The translations under genes were made by a program, and so were the position numbers. Below, piece after piece: positions 53,627 through 62,158 of a DNA stretch of 64,000 bases. Under the pieces are notes generated by a model that was given only the letters and a program-made list of their open reading frames with translations, was not told the DNA's origin and made no database searches. The DNA comes from Flavobacterium sp. SUN052. Its GTDB lineage: Bacteria > Bacteroidota > Bacteroidia > Flavobacteriales > Flavobacteriaceae. The DNA is taken from positions 1-64,000 of the forward strand of contig NZ_JAPQNS010000022.1 in assembly GCF_028867935.1 (NCBI RefSeq). The letters run 5' to 3'. Numbering within the stretch: position 1 is the first letter of the stretch; the number at the start of each line of letters is the position of its first letter.

Positions 53627-55591
53627 TTAGTCAGCGGATTTGTACACGGGCAGAACAATTATGAACGTCGTTCCCTCTCCGGGTCGACTCCGTACATCAA
53701 TAACGCCGTCGTGGCTTTCGACAACGCGCTGAGAAATGGCCAGACCAATTCCCGTGCCGCTATACTGGGTTGCGTCGTGTAAGCGTTGGAAGGGCTGAAA
53801 AATTCGATCTTTATATTTCTCATCGAAGCCGACTCCATTGTCGGCAACCGAGATAACGCAGTAAGTGGCTCCCGATGAAACACCCGTCGGAAGCTCGTCG
53901 GGCGTTGCTGAACGCGCCGTAATATGCAGCGTCAGCGGCCTGCCAGCCTGCCGAAATTTCAGCGCGTTTGTAATCAGATTCTGAAATAACTGGCCTAATC
54001 GGGTGGCACTGCCCAGCACAACGGGCAAGGGAGACACCTGAACAGTAGTTGATGTCTCCGCAATGGCCATTTCCAAATCACTCATTACGCCGTCAATAAC
54101 CTGATTGAGGGCAACGGGGGTGTGTAGATCACGCGGCACAGCTGCCTGCGAATAGGTCAGCAAATCTTTGATCAACTGCCGCATCCGGCTGGCAGCCTTG
54201 CTAATACGACGGGTCATATCCCGTTCACCATCCGACAAATTATCCTGAAACTGATTCAGCAGCAGATCGCTGAATGTCTGAATCTTACGTAAGGGCTCCT
54301 GCAAATCGTGGCTGGCCACATATGCGAAGGAATGTAGGCCCTCATTTGATTGCTGAAGATTTCGATTCAGAGCCTCTAATTCGCGCCGATACTGCCGGTC
54401 TTTCGTTACATCTACTGCCGACATTACAACCCGCCCATCGGCCTCGGCCAGGGTAACAGCATACTGTCGCTCGGCGTACGTCAACTCGAAAGCCTCGGGC
54501 TGTTTGGTTTCAATCACCCGCACGTACCGGGTAAGCTCGTCATTGCCACTAGCGTCGGGGCGCAGCGTCAGAAACGATTCCTTTAGCCTGGTACCCGATA
54601 AAGAATCCCAGTTAACAAGGGCTTGGCGATTTGCTCTGACGACCTGGAAGTCAACAATTTGTCCGCTCGGATTACGAATCGGTTCATGTAGCGAAATGGC
54701 AGTTTGCGAGTGATCGAGAATCACTTGCAACAGCTGCGCTTGCCCCTGTTGAGCCAGTTGGGCTTCTCGCTGGGTTGTCACGTTGTTGAATGTAAGCACA
54801 ATCAGGTCTGTCTCCTGCCGCACCACCGATACTTCAAACCAGCCCTTAAATCCGTTTTCGTCCTGGTAATAATACTCGGCCCGTTCCGACTGACCAGTGT
54901 CGGCAACTCGGGCATAGAGCGCAAAAAAGCCGGATTCAACATTACCCGGAAATACGTCGAGCAGTGTGCGCCCAACCAGTTCTTCAGGTTGCTTGAACAG
55001 ACTATAGATCACAGCGTGATTGGCGGTTTCCATCCGAAAATCAACAATCTGCCCCTCCTGATTACGGATACTCCGCATTAACAGAATACTATTAAGTGAA
55101 GCATCTAGCGTTGCCCGAATTTCCTCCGCCTGCTTAAAAGCTTTTAACTCCGCCTGCTTTCGGTCCGTGATGTCTATCAACGCAATAACTACACCTGTTA
55201 GCAATGGCTCAACCGTCACAGCATACCAGCGTCCCGACCTGTCTACAGTATCTGGGCATTCAAACGTGGTGGCGTTATTCGTTTTGAGGGCTGTCCGACA
55301 CGGTTCGAGCAATTGTTGAGCGATCACTGTCTCTGGAAACTCCGTGATCAGCTGACCAATCAGCGAATTGCTTTGTTTGCCAACGAATTGGCTCATTCGT
55401 GCATTGACAACCCGGAAGACAAAATCAACAGGAGCAACCGATGAACCGTCTGCGGGATCAAACACGGGCTCACAGTAGGCGATATAACCGGGCGATACGT
55501 CGAGAATGCCCTGTAGTAGGGTTACAGCTTTGGCCGATTCGGTGGTCAACTCCTGATCCTCTTCTTTTTGGTATTTAGAAGCGTGATTCAA
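53627..55591 (-). CDS. Multi-PAS sensor histidine kinase
   Basis: Has two to three PAS-like sensor segments (about residues 20-400: SPGYIAYCEPVF, DVFPGNVESGFFALYA, ILDHSQTAISLHEPIRNPSG). The histidine kinase core then carries the H-box FAYVASHDLQEPLRKIQTF, an N box (NLITNALKF), DNGVGFDEKYKDRIFQ and GTGIGLAISQRV. It has no transmembrane helix and so is probably cytoplasmic. The start codon is TTG 55591, since no ATG is available upstream that would keep the PAS reading frame. It converges with the phytochrome operon; a functional link to light is suggested only by position. Confidence 0.86.
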   Translation of the reverse strand: MNHASKYQKEEDQELTTESAKAVTLLQGILDVSPGYIAYCEPVFDPADGSSVAPVDFVFRVVNARMSQFVGKQSNSLIGQLITEFPETVIAQQLLEPCRTALKTNNATTFECPDTVDRSGRWYAVTVEPLLTGVVIALIDITDRKQAELKAFKQAEEIRATLDASLNSILLMRSIRNQEGQIVDFRMETANHAVIYSLFKQPEELVGRTLLDVFPGNVESGFFALYARVADTGQSERAEYYYQDENGFKGWFEVSVVRQETDLIVLTFNNVTTQREAQLAQQGQAQLLQVILDHSQTAISLHEPIRNPSGQIVDFQVVRANRQALVNWDSLSGTRLKESFLTLRPDASGNDELTRYVRVIETKQPEAFELTYAERQYAVTLAEADGRVVMSAVDVTKDRQYRRELEALNRNLQQSNEGLHSFAYVASHDLQEPLRKIQTFSDLLLNQFQDNLSDGERDMTRRISKAASRMRQLIKDLLTYSQAAVPRDLHTPVALNQVIDGVMSDLEMAIAETSTTVQVSPLPVVLGSATRLGQLFQNLITNALKFRQAGRPLTLHITARSATPDELPTGVSSGATYCVISVADNGVGFDEKYKDRIFQPFQRLHDATQYSGTGIGLAISQRVVESHDGVIDVRSRPGEGTTFIIVLPVYKSAD

Positions 55592-55840
55592 TGACGAATA
55601 AGTTGCTACTACACAAATATAAGGTCTATCTACAAAAAGGTATAAAAAACGTTACGACTTTGATAACTTCCATTGGTAAGGTCGGTCGGCCGGATTAAAT
55701 GCTATCGGCGATTCGTCAACAATCGCCATAAATTCAACAGAAAAACCATGAATCACACAACTGATTGCTGAAAAGGGCCGCGTGTAGCGTTACTTAACCA
55801 GACACTAGTTTCCTCCCGAATCAACTGCTTTTAAACGACA

Positions 55841-56359
55841 ATGATGCTAACAAGAATTGGCCTCGTAATCTGTGTGCTATCCACCCTAGCCTTTAGGCTT
55901 AAGCCAGACTCATCCTTTAACCGATCGTCTATTTCACGGTCTAGCCAACAGTCTCCGGTAATGAAACAGGAAGTTGATCAGCTCCTGGCGGCCACGAATC
56001 AGGCGCGGGCGGCCAAACGGATGACTCAATTACAACAGGATTCTAAACTAATGACGGCAGCTCAGCAATATGCCGAGCGGATGGCGGCCGAAGATGAATT
56101 ATCTCACACGCTCGGTGGTCTTCGTCTACCGGATAAAGCCCGACAGGTAGGCTATGCTTTCCGAAAACTCAGCGAGAATATTGCTTATAACACCGAGTTG
56201 AATAGTCGGTTTGTAGTTAATGAGCAATGGATGAAGTCGAAAGGTCATCGACAAAACCTAATGGCGAGTGATATTAGCCAGATCGGTATTGGGATCGCCG
56301 GACCCAGCAAGCGGACTCAGCGGTATTATTATTGTCAGATCTTTGGTCAGCCTTTGTAG
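55841..56359 (+). CDS. CAP-domain (SCP/PR-1-like) exported protein
   Basis: A 172-residue protein with a short hydrophobic N terminus (RIGLVICVLSTLAFRL) that can act as signal peptide or anchor. A CAP domain follows: LLAATNQARAAKRMTQLQQDSKLMTAAQQYAERM, then HTLGG, SENIAYN, WMKSKGHRQNLM and GIGIAG. The family includes extracellular proteins of poorly defined function in bacteria. Two ATG codons at 55841 and 55844 start it. No operon partner. Confidence 0.85.
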   Translation: MMLTRIGLVICVLSTLAFRLKPDSSFNRSSISRSSQQSPVMKQEVDQLLAATNQARAAKRMTQLQQDSKLMTAAQQYAERMAAEDELSHTLGGLRLPDKARQVGYAFRKLSENIAYNTELNSRFVVNEQWMKSKGHRQNLMASDISQIGIGIAGPSKRTQRYYYCQIFGQPL

Positions 56360-56446
56360 GAGAGGGGTGCTAGTCGAAAGACCTCAATGAATATTTCTGA
56401 TTCAGCCACCGAACTAACTGAACGGTGGCTGAACCAGACGGTAACC

Positions 56447-56944
56447 TTAGGAGCGATCCCAGAAAGCAGGAGGCTCAATACCTAACGTGCGTAGATAAAC
56501 ATACGCCTGAGCACGGTGGTGAATCTCATTATCTATAACGTACAGAATGAACCAATAGATGGTGCCTTCGTACTGACCAAAAGCCACATCGACTTCCTGA
56601 AAACGAGACGGCTGAATTTGGGGCCACAGTTCATCAATCTGCTGAGTCACCTGATCCCACTGGTCCAGCACCTGCTCTTTGGAACTAGCCTGTAGGGTTT
56701 GAAACGAATCCCACTGGCCCGTAGCAACGCCCTGAACACCCGCCCCGGCCATGCCTAGTATCTCAGCGATCAATTCTGAGCAAGGCCGCATGCCACCCAG
56801 CGTGTAGGTGAAAAACTGATCGGCGGGAAAGGCTTCGATCAGTTTGCGGGTAAGTCGGCGGTGACCTTGCCAATGTTCAAGGAGTTGCTGAGACGAGAGA
56901 AACATCTGGTCCAACGCTGGTTCAAGTTGCTTTGTGTTATCCAT
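56447..56944 (-). CDS. DinB-family four-helix protein
   Basis: A 165-residue DinB-like protein with the pattern of four helices and a metal-binding His triad. His in LEHWQGHRR, and the C-terminal DNEIHHRAQAYVYLRTLG segment supply likely ligands. DinB proteins are thiol-transfer or metal-dependent enzymes of mostly unknown substrate. I chose ATG 56944 (MDNTKQLEPAL); the upstream in-frame codon at 56986 adds residues that are unlikely to be part of the fold. Confidence 0.82.
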   Translation of the reverse strand: MDNTKQLEPALDQMFLSSQQLLEHWQGHRRLTRKLIEAFPADQFFTYTLGGMRPCSELIAEILGMAGAGVQGVATGQWDSFQTLQASSKEQVLDQWDQVTQQIDELWPQIQPSRFQEVDVAFGQYEGTIYWFILYVIDNEIHHRAQAYVYLRTLGIEPPAFWDRS

Positions 56945-57477
56945 GATTTGACAGTTTTGAGGGGTGACCCTGTATTGACAATACAAAGAAAAAGAGGGGT
57001 AGTGACAGCCCTATGTCAGTAGTGAATTCGGCTCATTGAATTCAGGTCTGTTTGATGATCTTAACCGGTTGAGATCCTCCCGAAAGATGAGTACATAACT
57101 GAGCCCAGTCATACAGATCACTGCTCGATTGCATCTGCGCTATTAACATGCGAATTGCCGCTCAGCGGAAAGATCTGGTCAAACGGCTCTTTCTCCTCGG
57201 TAGCATTTGAATCTTTCCTAATGAAACGCGAGCCGTCACCTCTTTCAATGGCGCAGGTCACCCCTCATTTTATATTCGATAGCCTAAACTCGTTGTCAGC
57301 GCTTATTGACGACGATCCCGAAAAATAGCTGTGAGCAATTCATGCTGCGCTACTGCCAATTGACGAGCCTACTACACCAGTTGGCGCAGAAGAGCGTTGA
57401 GTTGCCCCGGCTCACCCGCCAATTTTATCCCGGCAGTGATTACTAATGCTGCTACTGAACAGACAAAAACAACACTC
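56945..57477. other. Long intergenic region between DinB gene and lipoprotein gene
   Basis: Over 530 bp without a recognisable gene. A 34-codon open frame (57342-57446; LLHQLAQKSVELPRL) is present but too short to support as a gene. It should hold promoters for both divergent genes; no clear TTG/TAnnTTTG pair was found. It could be the remains of a lost gene. Confidence 0.4.
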
Positions 57478-58296
57478 ATGAACTTCTTTCAATCTTTCCG
57501 CGCCATTGCTGGCACTGGACTCCTGCTGCTGGGTACTTTTGTTACCCTTACCGCCTGTGAAACTAACTCTGCCGATTCAGATAACGTGGTTCCCGACCCC
57601 GGTAACGGTTCTGGTGCTGCTGGAAAAGCGGGCTACTTGATTGGTAAAGTAACCGACCCACAAGGCCGACCGCTATCCCGCGCTACCGTCTTTACTGACA
57701 ATACCGTGTTCAAAGGCCGGGGCGATGAAGTCAACACAGCCTCAGACGGTACGTATAGTGTGCAACTAGTAAAGGATTTAGGTCAGTGGATCGCCAAAGG
57801 ATACATTCTGAAGCAGTATAACGACCGAGTTTATAAGATCAATCTCGACCCCGAAAACCCTGATTCGTTTACCGATGCCGAAAAGCCCGTCCGTAATTTC
57901 CAATGGAAGCTCACCGGCCACATCCCCGACCTTAGCCTGGACCTTTATTATGGTGGCACGATGGAAATGTCGCGTGACCTGAATGCAAATGACCTGCGCG
58001 ATAATGAAAACATCGAGTTTACTTTCACCCCAGTTGGCCCACTGATCGACGGCTCTACAGGTAAAACGCTGACCCTGCGGGCTAAGAAGCGTTACGACAC
58101 CTTCCTGAAAGATATCCCTATAGGTCGTTATAAAGTGACGGCAGTGTACAAACCCACTGGTGAAGCGTTACGGGTATGTGATTACTACAATGATTTCGAC
58201 TATAACTACGCCCCTGCGGTAACCGTTGACTTTACTGGTCGCGAATCGGCTACCCGCACCAACATGATGGGCATCAGCTACACCAACCGGAAATAA
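57478..58296 (+). CDS. Carboxypeptidase-regulatory-like lipoprotein
   Basis: The 272-residue protein has a signal peptide and lipobox (TLTACETN). A spacer rich in Asp, Pro and Gly precedes the regulatory-like beta domain (GYLIGKVTDPQGRPLSRATVF, then NTASDGTYSVQL). A C-terminal beta-rich part is shared with few relatives. Domains of this type usually modulate secreted or TonB-linked proteins, but no partner gene is adjacent. I used ATG 57478, which starts the signal peptide; the in-frame codon at 57397 does not. A perfect hairpin follows at 58355. Confidence 0.75.
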   Translation: MNFFQSFRAIAGTGLLLLGTFVTLTACETNSADSDNVVPDPGNGSGAAGKAGYLIGKVTDPQGRPLSRATVFTDNTVFKGRGDEVNTASDGTYSVQLVKDLGQWIAKGYILKQYNDRVYKINLDPENPDSFTDAEKPVRNFQWKLTGHIPDLSLDLYYGGTMEMSRDLNANDLRDNENIEFTFTPVGPLIDGSTGKTLTLRAKKRYDTFLKDIPIGRYKVTAVYKPTGEALRVCDYYNDFDYNYAPAVTVDFTGRESATRTNMMGISYTNRK

Positions 58297-58354
58297 CATA
58301 CAACCATTGTGAATTGGGGACGTCCATCTCATTAACAGGCAAGCGAATAGAGAA

Positions 58355-58383
58355 AAAGCGGGCCAATATCATCGGCCCGCTTT
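58355..58383 (+). terminator. Terminator after the lipoprotein gene
   Basis: AAAGCGGGCC (58355-58364) and GGCCCGCTTT (58374-58383) form a perfect 10-bp stem with an A/T-rich 9-nt loop. Confidence 0.78.
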
Positions 58384-58628
58384 AAAGTACATCAATTTGA
58401 AAAAAACCTCTAAAAGAGGACACAAGTATACACTTGTCAATTATATTGCTTCCAACAAGTTATCATATGATCTAATAAAGGAATATAAACAATAAATAAA
58501 CCCCCATTACCCTGTGATGATGCTTTATTCAGTTTACACTTGTCAGTGCGTTTTGTTTACCCAACTTTTGGGATTCATCCATTGATACTCCTTTGTCTTC
58601 TTATATCATTGCATACATAGGCAATAAA
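58384..58628. other. A/T-rich intergenic region with repeated TACACTTGTCA
   Basis: No gene. The 11-mer TACACTTGTCA occurs at 58429-58439 and 58535-58545. The first copy overlaps a palindrome ACAAGT-ATAC-ACTTGT (58422-58437). This may be an operator, or leftover repeat. On the minus strand it lies downstream of the tRNA-Leu terminator. Confidence 0.45.
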
Positions 58629-58666
58629 AAACGCCTAACCAGCTGTTGTCAGCTAATTAGGCGTTT
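58629..58666 (-). terminator. Terminator after tRNA-Leu
   Basis: AAACGCCTAA (58629-58638) and TTAGGCGTTT (58657-58666) form a 10-bp stem; on the minus strand a T run follows. Confidence 0.75.
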
Positions 58667-58672
58667 AGGTGG

Positions 58673-58757
58673 TACCAGGAGCGGGAGTCGAACCCGCACG
58701 GGCTTTAGGCCCACAGGATTTTAAGTCCGGCGTGTCTACCAATTCCACCATCCCGGC
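58673..58757 (-). tRNA. tRNA-Leu (UAA)
   Basis: An 85-nt type II tRNA on the minus strand. The acceptor stem is GCCGGGA/TCCTGGT with discriminator A73. The anticodon loop is CTTAAAA, with anticodon TAA in its middle. A long variable arm (TGTGGGCCTAAAGCCCGTG) and the TTCGACT T-loop complete it. No intron is present, although this tRNA is the classic group I intron host in cyanobacteria. Confidence 0.95.
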
Positions 58758-58792
58758 ATTTACTCACTTACCCGACAAGCGGGTCACTTACA

Positions 58793-58835
58793 AAAAAAGC
58801 ACCGTTGGTCGCGATAGCCGGCCCGGTGCTTTTTT
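58793..58835 (-). terminator. Hairpin between tRNA-Gly and tRNA-Leu
   Basis: AAAAAAGCACCG (58793-58804) and CGGTGCTTTTTT (58824-58835) form a 12-bp stem with T runs in both directions. On the minus strand it lies after tRNA-Gly and before tRNA-Leu. It may be partial, since no separate tRNA-Leu promoter was found. Confidence 0.7.
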
Positions 58836-58839
58836 GTGG

Positions 58840-58912
58840 AGCGAAAGACGGGGTTCGAACCCGCGACCTCGACCTTGGCAAGGTCGCGCTCTACCAGCTG
58901 AGCTACTTTCGC
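58840..58912 (-). tRNA. tRNA-Gly (GCC)
   Basis: 73 nt on the minus strand. The acceptor is GCGAAAG/CTTTCGC with discriminator T73, the D arm is GTAGCTCAGCTGGTAGAGC, and the anticodon loop TTGCCAA holds GCC. The T arm is CGCGGGTTCGAACCCCG. CCA is not encoded. Confidence 0.96.
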
Positions 58913-58949
58913 GTTGACAATCCGGCGTTGTTCTGCTGAATTGTGGGTA

Positions 58950-58981
58950 CAAAAGTAAGGGTCTTTCTAGTGTTTGTCAAG
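58950..58981 (-). promoter_or_regulatory. Promoter of tRNA-Gly/tRNA-Leu
   Basis: On the minus strand CTTGACAA (58981-58974) and TACTTTTG (58957-58950) are separated by 16 nt, the same pair of elements and spacing as the two rRNA promoters. It lies 38 nt upstream of tRNA-Gly. Confidence 0.75.
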
Positions 58982-59075
58982 TATGAAGATTAAAAAAATT
59001 TGCAGCTTGTACCTTACAGTTTGTGGATCAGGAGCTTGAGCAGGCAATATTTTTTTAAATTCACCGCTCTCATCG

Positions 59076-59933
59076 TCATTTCATCAGCAGCAATGTCAAG
59101 AAAAAGCCATTTAGGCCGATACAGGCCAGAATTGTCATGCGCATTGCCGAGCGAAAATCAGCTCGGGTAGCATCCTGGCGGACGCGTAGGTACCACAGGC
59201 AGAAAAATACCATAGCGGGTAGAATAAACGCCAACAGCAGGTAGAATGGAGAGCGGCCCTCAAAATAAACATAGAATCCCGTCATAGAACAGGCAAAAAC
59301 CAGAAAGGCACATAAAAACGTACCTTGTATACCAAGCAGACGGCTTAGGGTAAGATCACCCCGGCGAGCGTCTTCGGCATGCTGGTAAATTTGAGTGAGC
59401 GGATACATGGCCATCACGTTGAACGTACAGAGTAAGCTAGCTAGCGTCGTTCGGGCAGTGAACAATTGATCGAGGGGGATGTTATTAATGGCTTGGAGCG
59501 TCATGAGATACGTAAAACCTCCCTGGAAATAGCTAACAATGAGCCAACTCCAGACGGGGTATTTTTTCAGACGAATTCGGTCGTGGCTGTAGGCTTTAGA
59601 GATAAGGCCGTAAATGAGCAGGTAAAGCATAAATGGCCAGCCAATAAACGCCCCTAGTAACAACGCTGCAATGTCGAGGCCCCAGGCCACATAATGAAGT
59701 GTTTGATCGACGGGAGGTGGGTTCTCTAATATCCCGATACTTTCCTCATCTTTATCAAAAAAACTGTTGTAGGCATTGCTGGCGGGGTACAACAGAAAAT
59801 GCAGGATGAAAGCAACCAATACCGAATGGGTTACGTCGGGTGTTTCTGACTGACTCAGCGCGAACCAGAATACCGGCAGCAAAAACAGGGAAAAAGGAAG
59901 CCGGAGATGAAGTAAAATGGACCGCAGCGTCAT
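59076..59933 (-). CDS. UbiA-family prenyltransferase
   Basis: Membrane prenyltransferase of 285 residues (from ATG 59933) with about eight hydrophobic segments. The two Asp-rich motifs of the UbiA family are present: NAYNSFFDKDEESIG (residues 53-66) and YQHAEDARRGDLTL. They bind the prenyl diphosphate through magnesium. The aromatic acceptor is not known. It is divergent from a type III polyketide synthase gene whose product would be a phenolic acceptor, so the pair may make a prenylated polyketide. The longer frame to 60056 overlaps that gene and is unlikely. Confidence 0.84.
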   Translation of the reverse strand: MTLRSILLHLRLPFSLFLLPVFWFALSQSETPDVTHSVLVAFILHFLLYPASNAYNSFFDKDEESIGILENPPPVDQTLHYVAWGLDIAALLLGAFIGWPFMLYLLIYGLISKAYSHDRIRLKKYPVWSWLIVSYFQGGFTYLMTLQAINNIPLDQLFTARTTLASLLCTFNVMAMYPLTQIYQHAEDARRGDLTLSRLLGIQGTFLCAFLVFACSMTGFYVYFEGRSPFYLLLAFILPAMVFFCLWYLRVRQDATRADFRSAMRMTILACIGLNGFFLTLLLMK

Positions 59934-60025
59934 GAATGTATAAAGAGAATACGAAGTGCCAGATAAAAGTATAACATTAACAAAATACGGTCGGTTATAC
60001 GGTACACAACCTTTGTTGTTGAATT

Positions 60026-61312
60026 TTGGAGACTCACACACACGAATATAGCGCATATATAACAGCCATTGGCACGGCTGTACCGCAGTATGCGGTTCCC
60101 CAGATGCAGATTGCCGAGTTTATGGCTGATGCAATGGATTTTGATGAACGCGACCGTAGGCGATTAAACGCCCTGTACCGACAAACCCGAATCGAAAAGC
60201 GACATTCTGTTTTACCAGATTACAACCTCAAAAACGGCGACTATTCGTTTTATCCTAACGCACCAGGTTTGGAGCCTTTTCCGACGGTGAGCCAGCGAAT
60301 GGCTATCTACCGGCAGGAGGCTGTTCCCCTAGCGCAACGAGCCATTGAAAATTGCCTAGCTGAGCAACCCGATTTCGACCGGCAAACCATCACGCACTTG
60401 ATTGTAGTGAGTTGTACAGGCTTGTATGCTCCCGGTCCCGATATTGAGTTAATCGAGGTGTTGGGCTTACCAACGACAACCCAGCGGTTAGCGATCAACT
60501 TTATGGGTTGCTACGGAGCCTTCAACGGCCTTAAAACGGCCGACGCTATTGTTCGGGCCGATGTCGACGCCAAAGTGCTGGTGGTGTGCGTAGAACTGTG
60601 TACGCTCCACTTTCAGAAAAAGCCCGAAACCGATCACCTACTTTCCAATGCGCTTTTTGCCGATGGTGCAGCGGCTGTGCTGGTCGAAGGAGAATCACAA
60701 CTAGGCTCAATGCTCCCAGGGTCAACACTCCGTGGTCCGGCGTTCCGTGGTCCGGCACTCCGCGGTCCGGCACTCCGGCTTCGGTCATTTTACAGTGATT
60801 TATTTCTGGAAGGAAAAGCCGAAATGGCCTGGCACGTGAGTGATTTTGGCTTCGAAATGACGCTGACCTCAGAGGTGCCGCGCTACATTCAACAGGGTAT
60901 TGGCGAACTGCTGTCACGACTGCTGCGAAAAAGCGGATTGACTATCGGCGACATCGACCTGTATGCTATTCACCCCGGCGGCCGAAAAATATTAGAGGTC
61001 ATTGAAAAGCAGCTGGGCATCGACGCAACCGACGATCGCTTTGCCTACGAGGTATTGCGGGACTTCGGCAATATGTCGTCAGCAACCGTGCTGTTTGTTC
61101 TCAAAAATATATGGCGGAGCCTGCTGACCGCTCAAGGCACGGATCAACTGCTCGGTTCAGAGCCCGATACAACCAACGGTCAGCATATTCTGAGTTGTGC
61201 ATTTGGCCCCGGATTGACTCTCGAATCCATGATTCTGGAAGTCATCAGTCGCCCTGCCGAGCCCTTCACTACTTTGTCAGCACTTTCCACGGAAGCAGTC
61301 CCCATCGACTGA
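60026..61312 (+). CDS. Type III polyketide synthase with internal tandem repeat
   Basis: A chalcone/stilbene-synthase-like homodimeric enzyme of 428 residues that condenses malonyl-CoA units on a starter. The catalytic triad is intact: C162 (INFMGCYGAF), H316 (AIHPGGRK) and N349 (DFGNMSS). The start is TTG 60026, which restores the conserved ITAIGTAVP opening; no ATG is available before it. Residues 231-252 carry an in-frame repeat (LRGPAFRGPALRGPAL), encoded by a 15-bp tandem repeat at 60726-60778. This looks like a slippage insertion between core strands, on the surface. The end overlaps the convergent glycosyltransferase gene by 44 bp. Confidence 0.9.
   Translation: METHTHEYSAYITAIGTAVPQYAVPQMQIAEFMADAMDFDERDRRRLNALYRQTRIEKRHSVLPDYNLKNGDYSFYPNAPGLEPFPTVSQRMAIYRQEAVPLAQRAIENCLAEQPDFDRQTITHLIVVSCTGLYAPGPDIELIEVLGLPTTTQRLAINFMGCYGAFNGLKTADAIVRADVDAKVLVVCVELCTLHFQKKPETDHLLSNALFADGAAAVLVEGESQLGSMLPGSTLRGPAFRGPALRGPALRLRSFYSDLFLEGKAEMAWHVSDFGFEMTLTSEVPRYIQQGIGELLSRLLRKSGLTIGDIDLYAIHPGGRKILEVIEKQLGIDATDDRFAYEVLRDFGNMSSATVLFVLKNIWRSLLTAQGTDQLLGSEPDTTNGQHILSCAFGPGLTLESMILEVISRPAEPFTTLSALSTEAVPID
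60726..60778 (+). repeat. 15-bp tandem repeat inside the polyketide synthase gene
   Basis: Three and a half copies of a 15-mer of type CACTCCGTGGTCCGG at 60726, 60741, 60756 and 60771, with two or three point differences among them. The reading frame is kept (five residues per copy). Confidence 0.85.
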
Positions 61313-62012
61313 GCCGGTAGCGTAGCGAAACCCCCAACACGCCCAAACCGTAGATTGAACTGCGCCGGAAGTTGATCGACGAAGCTTCTTTGAAGTATTT
61401 GGTTGGACAGGTCACCTCGGCAATTTCAAAGCCCTTGAAAAAAATCTGGGCAATCATTTCATTGTCAAAAATGAAGTCGTCGGAGTTGTGCGTGAAGTCT
61501 AAAGCACGAAGTACCTCTGCTGAAAACGCCCGGTAGCCGGTGTGATATTCCGACAGTTTCTGATTCATCAGAATATTTTGGGTAAGCGTCAGAAACCGGT
61601 TGGCAATGTATTTATACATAGGCATCCCGCCTTTCAACGCCCCTTTACCCAGAATCCGCGAAGCAAAAACAACTGGGTATAAGTCATTACCAATAATCGA
61701 AATCATAGCGGTCAGTAGCAGGGGCGTATATTGATAATCGGGGTGAAGCATCACCACAATATCTCCGCCTAATTCGAGCGCTTTGCTGTAGCAGGTTTTT
61801 TGATTACCGCCGTACCCTTTATTACGGTCGTGCCTGATTACGTGGGTGATACCCAGCCGTTGAGCTTCTTCAACCGTATTATCCGGACTAAAGTCGTCGA
61901 CCAGGATAACTTCATCAACAATATCAAATGGAATTTCGCGGTAGGTACGTTCCAGAGTAAGGGCAGCCCGGTAGGCAGGCATGACCACAATTACTTTCTT
62001 GCCATTAAACAT
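61269..62012 (-). CDS. Family 2 glycosyltransferase
   Basis: A 247-residue GT-A fold enzyme that uses a nucleotide-sugar, or dolichyl/undecaprenyl type acceptor. KKVIVVMPAYRAALTLERTY opens the fold; VILVDDFSPDNT has the metal-binding Asp, followed by NKGYGGNQKTCY, MLHPDYQY and YHTGYRAFS. No transmembrane segments are apparent, so it is likely cytosolic or membrane-associated. It resembles polyprenol-phosphate sugar transferases of this size. It overlaps the polyketide synthase end tail-to-tail, so the two are not co-transcribed. Confidence 0.87.
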   Translation of the reverse strand: MFNGKKVIVVMPAYRAALTLERTYREIPFDIVDEVILVDDFSPDNTVEEAQRLGITHVIRHDRNKGYGGNQKTCYSKALELGGDIVVMLHPDYQYTPLLLTAMISIIGNDLYPVVFASRILGKGALKGGMPMYKYIANRFLTLTQNILMNQKLSEYHTGYRAFSAEVLRALDFTHNSDDFIFDNEMIAQIFFKGFEIAEVTCPTKYFKEASSINFRRSSIYGLGVLGVSLRYRLSRWGLLPWKVLTK

Positions 62013-62158
62013 GTCCCAAAACTAAGCACACTAAAGGTTTATATCAACACTGAGTATGGTGCGGGGCGTTTCTTTGCCCATATTGCGCCGTTTTTCCACC
62101 AGCTGACCAACTTTTATGGAGGTAAGCCAGTTGTTTAGTTGATTGACCTGCAAAAACT

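Noticed and set aside
57342..57446. 34-codon open frame in the long intergenic region
   Set aside because: Too short, without motif or ribosome-binding context.
58669..58917. Plus-strand open frame over the two tRNA genes
   Set aside because: It reads antisense through tRNA-Leu and tRNA-Gly; such spurious frames over tRNAs are common.
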